Part shown: piece after piece, positions 1 through 11,762 of the stretch
Numbering within the stretch: position 1 is the first letter of the stretch
Layout: each line of letters starts with the position of its first letter
Source: Tieghemiomyces parasiticus
Taxonomy: Eukaryota > Kickxellomycota > Dimargaritomycetes > Dimargaritales > Dimargaritaceae
Reading direction: 5' to 3'
Length of the DNA stretch: 53,406 nt
Assembly (NCBI GenBank): GCA_027575765.1
Contig: JANBPT010000224.1
Span: 1-53,406 of the forward strand
Position numbers and translations under genes: made by a program
Notes under the pieces: model-generated
Told to the model about the DNA's origin: nothing
The model's database searches: none
Seen by the model: only the letters and a program-made list of their open reading frames with translations

Positions 1-1950
1 TAGCGGCAGTGCATCAGGGAGAGGGCGGAGGAGAGGGTGCCTCAGGCCTAGGTGGTAGTATAACGGCGGACCCCCCCTCGAAAGGTAGTGGGCGGGGCTG
101 GCGGACAACGGCGAGGCTGGAAACCTCCCTTGCAAGGTGCCGGTGATGTTTCAACTCACGTGGTCCAGTTCCCGGCGTAGGTAGTCGCAGGACATACCCA
201 GAACCTCGGTACATCGACGCCTGACACGTCAAGCCCACGATTCATCACCGGTGGGATGTCGAGGCCCTGTCCCCCGCTACACGTAACGAATTCCCAGCTC
301 CGAGCCCAGGGCGTTTAAAAGATGGGCAGCCCGCCGTGCCATATAGCCTGCAAGTGGGCACCCAGTCCCGTCCCTCAGCATTTGGTTTGCTCGCTGTCTA
401 CCTACCCCCCACCCTACTGGGTTGTTCAACTCGTGCTGTAGTCCTCACGAGCTCCTCCGCGGGACGCACTCACCCCCGTTACAATGGTGCCTGGTGCAGA
501 CGAGGTAGTGCAAGGTAGAGAGCGGGAAACCTGTGCATGGACGTCGTGTCAGAAAGGAAGGCGGTCTTGCGGCGGGCGGAGTGGTAGTGTGGAGACCTTG
601 GCGATCGGTACGTCTTTCGGGTACGCCTAACGGCAAGTACCCCTGGTCAGTGGCGCCAGCGGCTGAAGTCCAGTCGTTACCATGCGACTGGTGCCAGTAA
701 CTATTGGACATCAGTCGTTTCTGATCAATCCGTGCCTACCCACATAGGATTTCTATCCACGGCAGCTGCGTTGGGTACCAAACTAGGCAGAGGACGGAGG
801 CTAGCACTTCAACGTTACGCAGTTATTGGGAGGGCCCTTGACATGTCTGAGGGGCTTAACGCGCCGGGTTGAATAGGCGGTATCCAATAAATGGCATTGC
901 TGGCAACCCCCGTAGTTTCCGGAGACTGCTAGCATCGCCCAATTCACTGTCGACATATTTTCCGCTTTATACTACGGGCTACAATGGCACATAACCAGGC
1001 GCCCGGTACCCCGCTAGGTATCCATGTTTACAAGCGTTTCGTTTAAATACAGTCCATACCCACATGGACAACCGGAGGCCTTTCTGCAATGCCCTACCCT
1101 CGTGTTAAACACTTGGCTCGACTTGGCGGACGGACCTGAGCATAGGTCAGTGCGTACATTGGTGCCGGGGCACCTCTTCGCCACATTTAGAGTTGGTTGA
1201 CGGCGATCAACGCAAACGGGGTCCATCCTGGGTGTGTGTGTGGTGGAAACTGGCCAATCCAACGATATGACAAGTATACGATGATTCGGGCCTAAGGTTC
1301 AGGAGGGACAAAGCCAAAGATGTAGAAAGAGAGAGGAACAGGGTTAGTGTAAGGCAGTGAGTGAAGAGGCAAGGGAGTAGGACAACTGTCTAGGGTTAAG
1401 GCATAGAGGCGGAAGAGGGGCGAGTAATACAACTGCCATCGAGAGACGTATATTGCCGCACCCTGTAAATGTAGGCTGGGTGGAGACTTGAAGGAGAGAC
1501 GTCGATTAAGCCGTTATGCGAGGAACGCCGCAATCCAGGAAGTGGCATTATCTGTCGCATCGTATGAAACACAACTAGGTCTCATGTAGTGGCTGCTCTG
1601 TATCGGCTGTTTTCCTATTTATGGAAGCTACACACACAAGCATTCGATAAGAATTATACTAAGGAGATCAAGAAGTCAATGAGTTTGATTTGGGCCAGAA
1701 ATGGGGCCGGCGAGCGTTTTTCATAGGTGGTACTGCCGAGGCCCCAAGCTAGCCCCCTCCGTTATCCCGGTGTGACGAAAATAGCAATGTAGGTAAACCA
1801 TCTTGAAAACCCCACGGCCAGCCGGAGCAAGTGGAAACCTACAGTCACCGAAATGTAGGTATACGGTACGTATTAAGTGCTCAGGAGCGTGTCTAAGACG
1901 GATTGTTTATACAGCATACCAAGGCGAGACCAGCCGCTGGCACGCGGATG
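1..1950. other. Intergenic, no supported gene
   Basis: I see no supportable gene here. Short open frames occur on both strands (for example 14-238 and 1014-1262 on the minus strand), but they lack recognisable domains and do not join into a longer spliced frame. The stretch lies downstream of the minus-strand reductase that ends at 1951, so part of it is probably 3' untranslated sequence. Confidence 0.6.
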
Positions 1951-4175
1951 TCAGGCGTCCCTGTAATTGAACGGCGACTCGGGCTTATTAGCCAGGACTT
2001 CCTCAAGAACGGCATCCCACTCGCCGTTCATACGGTTGGCGATCGCCAGTGCGACGACATTCTCTTCAATCTGCTGCGGGTGGGTAGCACCCATGAGCAC
2101 GCAACTGACGTTGCGGTTGCGGAGACACCAGGCGATGGCCAGCTGGGCTGGGGTGCACCCGAGTTGTTCGGCGATATTTGCGATGCGCTGCACCTTGGTC
2201 TGGGTGACCTGGCCCTCAGGCGTGGCCACCAGCGTACGTCGGATGCGGTCGACGATAACATGACGCGACATGCTTAACCGCGTGCCCTCGGCGATCCCCT
2301 GAAGGTACTTGCCCGACAGAACGCCCGACAAGAGCGGGCTCCACGTAGTGAGCCCTAATCCGTATTCGCGGCACAGCGGAACGTACTCTTGCTCGACGCG
2401 TTCGCGGTTCAGCATGTTGTACTGCGGCTGCTCGAGCACCGGTTTGATGAGCCCGAGTTTATCAGCCAGGAGGATGGCTTGCGTGACTTGGGCCGGGCTC
2501 CATTCGCTGGTTCCCCAGTAGAGCGCCTGCCCCCGGTTGATTACGAAATCGAACGCCCGGACCACCTCCTCCATCGGCGTGTCCGGGTCCGGCCGGTGCG
2601 CAATCACAATGTCCACGTAGTCCAGTTGCAACCGGTCGAGGGACCCACGGAGACCCTCCACTACGTGCTTACGTGACAGTCCTCGCTGGTTGGGACCGCT
2701 ACCTCCCCAGAACAACTTTGTGCTGATAACAAACTCGGACCGGTCCCATCCGAGGTTCTTGATGGCGCGGCCCAGTACCGACTCGCATCCGCCGTTCGCG
2801 TAAATCTCGGCGGTATCAAAATAATTGATGCCCAAGTAGTGTGCTGTCCGGAGACATTGTAGGGTGACCTCTGGAATGCGGTAATGATTGAAGGTATGGA
2901 TGGAGTGGTGAAAACAGATTAGGCGACCAAATTGGAGAAGGCAGTATCGACGTAGGCGGCCAGACCTTACAACGACGTGCGGCCTACCATTGGTAGCAAT
3001 GGCCCGGCTCAATTAACTGGCAGGAAGTAGGCCACCACGAAACGTTGCAGGTATGTACGGTTGTGCCCACCTACCGGGTGATACTTGGGTTCCGTACGTT
3101 AGCCTAACAAGGTGTGGACATAACAGACAAAGAGAGTAGGGGGGTTAGTATTAGGTCGAGAATCATGAGGAATAGTTGCGCTAGTCGTCATATCAACAGA
3201 GGCGAATGGACAGCAAGCCATGACATGGGGCTAAAATAACCATCACCTTGCGGCTGAAGGCTTAGCCGGTATCTGCCGCCTGCCGTGGACGCCACACGCA
3301 CGAGTATGCATTCTGTCAAATTCTGAGTGTGGTGGTGGTGGCCCGCCCCCCACACCATGTTTTTCAATCTTCAGCCCTCCCCCGCACTACCTCCCCACAC
3401 CCTTCGCCTGCACTAATAAGGCAAAGGGAATCGGGGATGAAAGAGGTGTGAGTGTGAGTGTGTGAAATCCGCTGAGGTAAGTGAAATAGGTAAGGGCGGA
3501 GATGCATGTCCATTGATTAAACGCCGAACGTTCCATGGAGCCTGCAAGTCCACCTACCAATGAGGGGGAAGGCGGGGAGGTCATTGGCTGGAGGGAGGAG
3601 AGGGCCGGTGGCAGTGGCAGAAGCAGCGACAGCAGAGGAAGACGAAGACGAAGACGAGCAAACTTTAGGACCTACCAACTGCCAAGACCAAGGGCAGAGA
3701 CCTTGAGGCCGCTGCGGCCCAGGTATCGATACTGCATCCGAACGCCTGGCAAGGGACTGGCACTGTGCGGCCGTAATAGGCCTTTATTGCCAGGGACCTC
3801 CAGGCTGTTAGTATCGTGGCCCGTTGCCGCTGAGTCATGTGGCGCGTTGGTCTGGACCGAGAGGGCACGGGGCGAGGTGCTATACCGGCCAGCCGGATCA
3901 TCGCACCCCGGCCGGTAGTAATTCCCAGCGGTATACGGGTTCATGAGAGCTGGGACGGCCAGACTGTTCCGCGAAGAGGACGACGTGGGCTGGTGGGACG
4001 TAGATTCCGGGCTGATGGCCACCGGACCGCCAGCTTGGGATGCGGGGTAGTTGGGCGAGGGTGTACTCATGGGCGGGTCCGTGGCTAGGGAAGGCTGCCG
4101 GTCGTCGATCGACATGGCACCCGCGCCCTGGGGGCTTCGACCAGGGACGTAGTGCGGTGGCCGTGGCGACGACAT
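1951..4175 (-). CDS. Aldo/keto reductase, voltage-gated K+ channel beta-subunit type
   Basis: Predicted NADPH-dependent oxidoreductase of the Kv-beta branch of the aldo/keto reductases, probably cytosolic. Exons (minus strand): 3676-4175, 3075-3103, 1951-2870; 1449 nt, 482 aa. The 29-nt middle exon supplies the expected LTYGTQVSP stretch; its acceptor is TTAG and its donor GTAGGT, and a TACTAAC branch site lies about 40 nt upstream of it. Residues 1-146 are a Pro/Ser-rich extension without visible domains. The barrel starts at about residue 147 with MQYRYLGRSGLKVSALGLG. The catalytic-type Asp and Tyr are in FDTAEIYANG, the Lys is in STKLFWGG, and HRPDP follows. WSPLLSGVLSGKY and the late QLGCTPAQLAIAW are typical of the family. 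The substrate is unknown. Start choice is uncertain: MSIDDRQ or MQYRYLG could also initiate. Confidence 0.9.
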
Positions 4176-7016
4176 GAGGTCGATAGGGGGTTGTGAAATA
4201 AAGTTGACACGGGAGACGTATTAAGCAAGGTTGGTAAAGTGGGCACAGTGCGGCGCCTCGGCTAAAACGTAAGGCAGAGAATTACGAAAAGGCGCAAGTG
4301 GGCCAGACTGCTGGTGTGGGGGCTGCAAGGGATGGGGAGCGGATTCCAAAGTGACAAAGCCTTTTGAGGATATTCAGTAGACGGGACGATATGGTACACA
4401 AAAGCCTATGGAGACGCAAACAAGGCGAGCGCTTGGCCAAGTGGACAGGATTGAATAGTACGGTGAGGTGGTATTAAAGTGGAGCGGTGTCAACGCTGGG
4501 ATATGTAGGGAGGAGACGGCGTCGTGGCAAAAAGGCAGGCCAGGTCTCCAACAAGCGGGGATAGCGGAACCAACGGTGTGTCCAGGAGGAACAGAGACGG
4601 GTCAATAGGTTGCAAGCGGCAGAGACTTGAGCAAAGACTACATACAAGCGAGAGTAGCCTGCACCACGGTGTTGTAGTAAGGTGATAAATACCGCACGCC
4701 ACCGCTTGTAAGGTGAGTAAGTGATCAGGACGGGGCCAACAAGGCAGGGATCCAGGTTACAGAAAAAAGGGCGGGGCTTCACCAGAATAAGGCTAGACGC
4801 GGAAAAAGGTTTTGGCGGACGAGAGTTGGCAGCATACGTAGGGTGTGGAAGGGCAGCAACTGGATTGGCTGTCGTTGCAGGGAGGACGGGGCCCACAGCC
4901 TGGGTATTTAAAGTCCCGGGCCGCGGTCACGCGCAGGCGGGGAGGGATGGGACTTCTCTCCCACCTACAACTGGCGGAAAAGCACCCCCTCCCTCCCCGC
5001 CGACGAACCCTAATCTCGGATGCCCGCCGTACCGCCGCTGGCGCCCAGATAGAGCTCACCGTTAAATCCAGGCAGGATCGGACGAACGGGAGTGGGGTAA
5101 AGAATGAGCCGAACGAGCCCCCAGTGTCCTCCTGCGCTACTCGCTTCCTTGCGGTTGGCCGCGCGCGGGATAGTTGCCTAGCACGAACCGGTAAGTCCGT
5201 CGAATAAGAGTGTGGGGCTGAGAGGATGCGCGCTATTTCTGCCACACTAGTGCTTTGCCTGCTGCTGCCCCCGATTCGCACGCTGAGCCAGATAACAAGG
5301 CGTAGAAAGAATTGGCGCAAGCCCTCCCAAAGCCAACGTGGATAGGGAGGCGCACGCAGCACTTCTGCGCCATGCCATGCCATGCGTCCGGATAATCGTT
5401 GGATAGGGGGGAGGGAAATGTAGCCTGGTAAAAGGCCCTGGAAGTCCATACCCATCGTACAGTCCCTGGTAGGCCGGCCTGGTGGCCTGTTTGGGGTATT
5501 ACAAGAAAAAAGGCTAACCACCTGGAGCCCCCAAAGCATAGCCATTTGGCCATCATTGTGCCCTCCCCCGGTCTCGCAAGGAAGGTCCATATATTTAAAA
5601 CAGTTATGGGGCGTCGTTTAACGCAATGCCACTTCAACGGCATAGCTAATCGGTCAGGGGAAGAGCACCGCACATTCCATCTGTACACGAGACAGCCGTG
5701 TCAACAGTGAGCGAGGTGGTGTAAGATATGTGCAGGTGATGTCAGGCGCCAAAGTGGTTGGGTCGACCAAGATACTTCGCTGGTTCTGGAATATCAATGG
5801 ATCCTATTGTCACGAAGACTTCGAGTTCCTCGGTTCTCCGCCTCTTACTGCAGCCTCCAGCTGGCGATGGGGAAGGAGGAAGGTTATGACCCGGACGATC
5901 AACAATACATTTTTCTCGATCCCACTTTTCCCTATACATCACTTCACCAAGTTCAGGTCCGGGATGGTGTAACGGCAAGCCTTCGCTGCTCTTCAGAAAG
6001 ACGATGAGCACGGCAAGCGGGGAGTGGCGCCTTTGCGCATTTCTTTCCTTTTTAGTCGGCGGCTTAATAACTGACCTAATAAGGTCCCAGTTGCAGGAAT
6101 CCTCAAGGCGTGTAAATAGAACCGTTGACAACCCCCCCCCGGTCCCGTAAGCCAGGAACATGAGTCATCACCTAGGGTAGTCGGTGGCAAGACTTCCCCC
6201 TCCCTCTTACCGAACGGTTCCTTTTCACCGAGGCCCGATCATTTGCGATACAAGTACGGTATACCAAAGGCTTTATTCATTTAATGCAAAACAAGTATCC
6301 ACTTTCCACGTCAAGTCATTTTGGTCAGCATACCTGTGGCCCTTCTCGGTGGTTATCTGCTCGGCCGCTTCACCAGGTCCTCTCTTGGGCTGCCCACTCC
6401 ATTACAATACTGCAAGGGGCGGTGCAGATCCTAGCAACCATAGAATTATTCGATGGAAGCCCAGCTTATGCGTGCCACATCGCCCTTGGGCATCACTCCC
6501 TCCGGTCTAAATACGCGGGAAAGAGGGGGGATGGCCAGGTTTGGGAGGGTGGGGTTTACCGCCATTCTCCCGATTCCACCCGTGGTTTCTAGAGGGTGGG
6601 TGAAACTTCACCAAACGGGGGTCTTTCATCATGGTTTTGACGGTGCAGCCCACCGTACTAGGAAGCCGGTGATAGGAAGTAGCGATACCACGGCACACTA
6701 TGGCCGCCACTTAACTGCCACACGAAAAATTTTAGTCCCTACTTAATTTGTGGGGATCCCAGAATTTGAGTGATAAACCCTGCTAAATGAGCGCAGTAAA
6801 TCCTTCCTAATGATAGTTCGTGTGTGTATCACACGATGGTACTCACTTCAAGCACCGTAGTGGTAGTCATGCGCACCAATCGCGTACGGGATGTCATTAC
6901 TTCCTCACTTGCCCTTCATGGTTAATCCACACTTCCGTCAGTTGAGTTATTTGCGATATCTGTATTAGATGGTAGCCCCGCATCCAGCGGGGTAACAAAA
7001 GGCACCGCTTGAGGGT
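4176..7016. other. Intergenic, no supported gene
   Basis: A 2.8-kb gap between the 5' end of the reductase gene and the 3' end of RRP8. Open frames of up to 265 codons exist (4793-5590 minus, 5742-6161 minus), but they look like random translation and overlap similar frames on the other strand. The left part is purine-rich on the plus strand, as expected for the promoter of the minus-strand reductase. A run of nine C lies at 6132-6140. Confidence 0.55.
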
Positions 7017-9454
7017 CTACCGCCGCTTGTAGATACATGGCTTGAGGAGTGGTTTGGTAGAATCGCTCACGGCGGACTTCTTCTTCCCACGCCTGGCAGA
7101 GCCCTGGCCAGCTGAAGCCTTCGTGCCGCGTTGTGTAGCCTTTCTTCCATCAACCGCCTTTTGGAATTCGAAGAGGGCAAACATCTTGTTCGACGCGTCC
7201 TGTAAAAGGCGGCGGTAGAAAGTAACAATATAATCATGGTAGAGGCTTCAGTCCGCAGTCTTTTCACAGGCGATCAGTTAGGGTATATACACCCGTAGCC
7301 CGTATATTGCCGGTTGCTTGGATCAAATCGAATACCAGCGACACTTACCGTGCTGATGTGACGCAGGCCAAGATCGCTCAGAGCCTGGACGAAAGCCTTA
7401 TTATCGGTGATACGACTCACTACTTCGGCAATCAGTAGGGTACCACTAGAGAGCGTTGCCAAAGAAGGATGGGGGGGGGATGGATGTCAGACGTAGTAGG
7501 GGGAGGAGGGGGCCGGGTATATGTCAGTGGGACAGAAAAATGAGTTAATTTGGTCACTTGATTTTATGCCGACTCCTGCATTCTCCCCGCCAGCCTGGTT
7601 AAATCGGATATGCCGCCTATCACCCGAGAGTTATGTTGCAGTGGAAAATAGACGTATGGGTAGTACCCGCGTCGATTCTGCCTGTAACTGCGGGCGGGCA
7701 TTGAATTTTATCGAATGCCTGGATATTACCACCTCCTACGTATCCGATGGTGATGAACGCTGACGGCATTCAACCTTCTGCATTGGAGGGGCATATATAT
7801 ATAAATGACACTTACCCGGTCTTGAGCAGACGGTGGGCCTCTCGGATAAAGTCCAGGAAGTCGGTGCCCATCAAGGCCAAACAGAAGATGACTACATCAA
7901 CCGAGGCGTCCGTTAACGGTGTCTACACGGAGGACAAGGCAGTGAACCAAGGGAGAACAGAGGGAAAGGCGGGGTGGCAGTGGTTAAGGAGACAGGGGGT
8001 TAGAAGCCAAGCTACATAGCAAGCGACCCGAGAACACTAGATCGGGCCGCGGGGAGGGGCCCTAGATTAGGCAAACCAGACCTTCGCCCACCATTTCGTG
8101 TGTGCTGAGCCCCGATTCGATGGGCACTTACATGGGCAATATTACACGCTGTGATGAACTTGTTGGCGGCGACCAGGTCGAACGAGTGCACTTTTTGCGG
8201 AACGCTTTGGGCTAAACGGGCCTCGCCACAGCCCATGTCGGCCACTACCGTGTCCTTGGGCATGTCCTGGACACGCCGGATGAAAATATCCAGAGGGTTA
8301 GATGGCCAGGACTTGACCTGCACGCGGAAGCCTTCGTGGTACTGTTAAAGGGTGATAGGCACGATGACAACGAAGGGTGCAATGGCCTGGTAAGTTAGGC
8401 TTGGCAGGTTTGGACGAGCAGGGCGCAGACGCTGATGGGAGTTCTATGCCTCGCGGAGAACGCATTCCGACCGAATGGGGCGGGGTAGGTGTCCATCATT
8501 AAAGCCCTTCAAAAAAAGAAAGTCGATATATAGAAAAAAAAACACGGCTCACCCGAGACTTACCTCATCGAATATATCGGGTTGCTGTTGGAAAGTTTCA
8601 AAGGATTTGGCGCCCTGGGACGTATACAGCTGCTCATTGATCCAACGGAACCGAGACCCGCGGAGCTTCTCGGCCATACGGGCCTGCAGCTTGCTGAGCG
8701 GTTGCTGGTTCGTCGAATCCGGTCGTAACAAAGAACCCCCACTATCCTGGTCGTCGTCACTATCGGTCGTGGTAGGCTTGGCCTCGCCCAGGTTCGCAGG
8801 CTTAGTTTTTTTCTACAGTGGTACGTTCCGGTCCAAAGAGTATAGAGGATGAAGTTGAAGTTGAAATGAATAAATAAAAATGCTCGTTGGGAGGGAGGGG
8901 GGCGCTTGAGATGGCTCACCGGAGACCAAGCAACAAAATGTCTACCTGATGGTAAAACGATAACAGGGTATGGGGCTTACCTTGGTAGCTCCGTCCGTGG
9001 AACCCTCCGTGGACTGCACTGGGACAACAGTGGCCTCATCGGATTGTCTCTGCCGCTTGGACGGGCCATTCGTATCACTGGCCGTGCGCTTCTGGGCCTT
9101 TGTCTTCGCAACGGCCGCAGGCTTAGCCGAGTTCCTAGGCTGGTCCCTGGCGGGTGTATAGCCACTTTTGCGTTCCACCGCTTCGCCGGTCTTGGCTGGA
9201 GCCATGGGCTCTCGAGTGCCGGCGCCAGAAATTTCGGGCGTGAATCCCAACCGGGCGGCCAATTCGGCGACGGGATCTGACGGCACACCCTTAGCCTTCT
9301 TCCCCTTCCTGTTGAATTGGCCCTTCTTTGACGGTGTGGCCGGCTGAGCTGGGGAAGTTGACGGTAGCGGAATGGTAGCCGACCCGGTGCCAACCTTGGG
9401 CGTGTCCACCCGAATGGTGTTCTTGAGCTTCCAACCTTTAACTTCGAACAGCAT
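7017..9454 (-). CDS. RRP8: Ribosomal RNA-processing protein 8, SAM methyltransferase
   Basis: Nucleolar SAM-dependent methyltransferase; in yeast Rrp8 makes m1A in 25S rRNA and acts in pre-rRNA processing. Exons (minus): 8981-9454, 8564-8812, 8132-8341, 7816-7922, 7349-7445, 7017-7199; 1320 nt, 439 aa, and every junction keeps phase. The N-terminus [12 protein letters not shown] resembles the family start. Residues about 20-190 are basic, low-complexity and likely nucleolar-targeting. The catalytic domain follows: a helix with [11 protein letters not shown], then [21 protein letters not shown] motif [13 protein letters not shown] (about 273-284), KVHSFDLVA, the [16 protein letters not shown] segment and [12 protein letters not shown]. 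The C-terminal tail is Lys/Arg-rich. Introns are 149-370 nt. Identification rests on several long family-specific motifs in the right order. Confidence 0.95.
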
Positions 9455-10012
9455 CGTGATAAATGAAAAGAAGGCGTCAATGGGATGCGACGTCGAAGGG
9501 GTAACACAAATACGTGGAATGATAAGTCGTGAGGTTGAGTCGAGCCAAGTCAATGTATGCATGGGGGGGGGGGGGAATGTTGAGCTTTTCGCTCTAGTCA
9601 GTGCCCCTTTTTTATCCTTAGTCGGTTAAGCCTGACGGCAGGCTTGGGGTGTGCGTGCATCGCAAGGGCTCTCTACATAGCTTGTCATGGAAAAAAAAAA
9701 ATTAACCTTAGGTTGTCACGCAGCAAGATGGCACAATATGTACCGACTACAGCTTAATTCTCAAGCGTGGAGTGAAAGCCAAGCACAGCGGAGGGCCGTG
9801 AAATTTATTTCATTTATGTTAGATGGTAGGTTTATAATCATGATTGGCTCGAATGCAGACCGTATATGTACAATTACATACAGTGCATCACTTGGCCGAC
9901 AAAATTTCTGAGAGGAGTGCACAAAGCCCGGTACAACTCCTACGTGGTCATCAGCACCGTGTATGAAGAGAGAAAGTGGAGGAGGTAACACATCTTAAAC
10001 TGACATGACCGT
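9455..10012. other. Intergenic: RRP8 upstream / SNU13 downstream
   Basis: A 558-bp spacer between two minus-strand genes. It contains a run of 13 G at 9563-9575, about 110 nt upstream of the RRP8 start codon, and an AT-rich part (9680-9910) that probably includes the SNU13 3' end. No supported gene. Confidence 0.6.
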
Positions 10013-10859
10013 CTAGATCAGAAGCTTCTCAATCTGGAGTTTGAGGGTATTGATCTGGGGCTTAAGCTCAGAGGCCTCGTTGGTGGTAACGGCGACGGCC
10101 ACGACGGGGCGGGACACACCGCAAGCGCGGCCGAGGGCCACCTTGGAGGGCACGAATACGTAGGGTACGTTCTTGTCCTCGCAGAGGAGGGGGAGGTGGA
10201 GCAGGACTTCAATGGGCACGGTGTCGGCGGCCAGCACAATGAATTCGGCGATACCGCGGTTCAGCGTCTTGGTAGTCTCGTTAGCACCCTTACGGCTCTG
10301 CTTGTAGTGCGTCGCCTGCTGGACCAGGTCCAGAATTTTGGTCGCCATGGCGGCGTCAGCCAGGGGGAAGGCGCGGGGGTCGAGTTCCTCAGACTGATGG
10401 GGACGGAGATCCACACCCATGTCGAAAGGGTCATCGTCGTCGCCGTCGTAACGGTAGGGATCATGCGGAACCGAGAGGAATCGCAAAGACGTAAGGAAAC
10501 AAGCGGGTGGTAGTGGTGAAGTAATTAGTGAAGTGCCCATGCCTGCCAGATAGGAATGCCTTGGAGATCCAAGTTGCCATGACGTCGTCCAAACCCGCCG
10601 AACGCCCAGGCGGACAGATGCGGCGGGTCGCAGAACAGCTATGGACATCGTGGCAAAAGGTGGGGAAGGGCAAACGACTGGGGATCCGCTATAACTCAGA
10701 GTAGCAATCGGGAAAACGATTATAATCAAATGTGGGGGTTCAATCCCTGTCTTTCATAATGAGCTGAGATATAAATATCAAATCATCATCGGAATAGACG
10801 GAGTCCAACGTGGCTTCGGCCGCCGGGGAGATAAGGACATGCAGGGAAAAACTTACCAT
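10013..10859 (-). CDS. SNU13: SNU13, L7Ae-family U4 snRNA / box C/D RNA-binding protein
   Basis: Nuclear kink-turn RNA-binding protein shared by the U4/U6.U5 tri-snRNP and box C/D snoRNPs. Exons (minus): 10857-10859, which is only the ATG codon followed directly by GTAAGT, and 10013-10393; 127 aa. The splice gives [17 protein letters not shown], matching the usual N-terminal length of the family (yeast 126 aa). The acceptor is CATCAG at 10394-10399. The RNA-binding loop [13 protein letters not shown], then [27 protein letters not shown] and the C-terminal IEKLLI are all present. The exon-2 frame stays open upstream, so an unspliced start at MGVDLRPHQ is possible, but it would add residues the family lacks. 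Intron 463 nt. Confidence 0.95.
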
Positions 10860-11430
10860 GATGATATTCGGGTTGTACGGTAGGGAGGAGGTGGAGGGGT
10901 AAAGGGCAAACAAGCGGAATAGACAACGATTTATCAGACAAGTAGATGAAGGCCAGTTTATAAGGCTGAGTCGGGAACGGAAGGGTAGTTAAAAAAATGG
11001 ACAGTGAAAGGGGGGGGCGCACAGGAGGACAATTTGGTGGCATTTTTTTTTTTTCCAAAGTGGTCTAGGACTAGCAACAGTATCTACTCGGTCATTCGCA
11101 AGGCTATTCGATGTTAAGAAAAAAGACGAGAAAGGCCGTCGCCAGGTGTTGGAAATATCACGTGATCAACATCTATAGATCAATCTCCCAAGGTGAAGCA
11201 TACTAGATGGTTGCTCTCCATCCAAGGCTATGACCAAACTAGCATTGGCTTGTTCTAGCGGGTCTCAGTAAAGCCGAGGAAGGATCGACTGTGAAAGACA
11301 GACAAGGGCTAAATATCAAAGGTAAGGAGTAGGAGCCGATCGATAAACTAGGGTATAGTTTCACCTAACCCTCCCTAGATATGAAATACAAAACCACTTG
11401 GTAACCAGGCATCTGCAAAGGATGTAAAAT
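10860..11430. other. Spacer upstream of SNU13 and downstream of the tRNA
   Basis: Contains the SNU13 5' leader and promoter. It is purine-rich on the plus strand (pyrimidine-rich in the sense of transcription), with a long T run at 11043-11054. No other gene seen. Confidence 0.55.
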
Positions 11431-11436
11431 AAAAAA
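11431..11436 (-). terminator. Pol III T-run terminator of the tRNA gene
   Basis: Six consecutive T on the minus strand, three bases after the tRNA discriminator base. This is the usual RNA polymerase III stop signal. Confidence 0.8.
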
Positions 11437-11439
11437 GAG

Positions 11440-11512
11440 TGGAGGACCAGGGTATCGATCCCCGTGCCTCTCGTATGCTAAACGAGCGCTCTCCCATTTG
11501 AGCTAGACCCCC
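11440..11512 (-). tRNA. tRNA-Ala (anticodon AGC)
   Basis: A 73-nt intronless cloverleaf. Acceptor strand GGGGGTC pairs with GTCCTCC, discriminator A. D arm is GCTC/GAGC, anticodon stem CTCGT/ACGAG with loop TTAGCAT (AGC), T stem CGGGG/CCCTG. The G3:U70 pair, the alanyl-tRNA synthetase identity element, is present. Position 6:67 is a U-U mismatch in the acceptor stem. Internal A-box (TAGCTCAAATGGGAGAGC) and B-box (GATCGATAC) elements fit Pol III. The minus-strand upstream side is AT-rich with a TATA-like TTTTATAAG. Confidence 0.96.
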
Positions 11513-11762
11513 TCTTATAAAAATTTTGATTTTAAACATTATACACAATTATATTTATTCAGCTAATTACGCCCAGAAACCCTTGATTCGAGCTAGTTTT
11601 ACTCTCTTAGGCCGATTAGCATGGAACTGGACGTGCAACACAGCTACCGCAGGTAACCCGTGGTCCATGGGTACACCACCCTGACACTTCCTAGTTCGCC
11701 CCCCCCCATCCTGACCTTCACTTTCTGTTGAGTAACTCTGTTTCCCTCGTCCCTTTCATACC

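Noticed and set aside
3636..3660. GAAGAC-type hexanucleotide repeat
   Set aside because: Short imperfect microsatellite inside an intron of the reductase gene; not evidence of a coding or mobile feature.
4793..5590. 265-codon minus-strand open frame
   Set aside because: No motif or domain, mixed composition, and overlapping open frames on both strands; looks like chance.
10016..10239. Small minus-strand frame in a second reading frame across SNU13
   Set aside because: Pro/Ser/Arg-rich shadow of the SNU13 exon.
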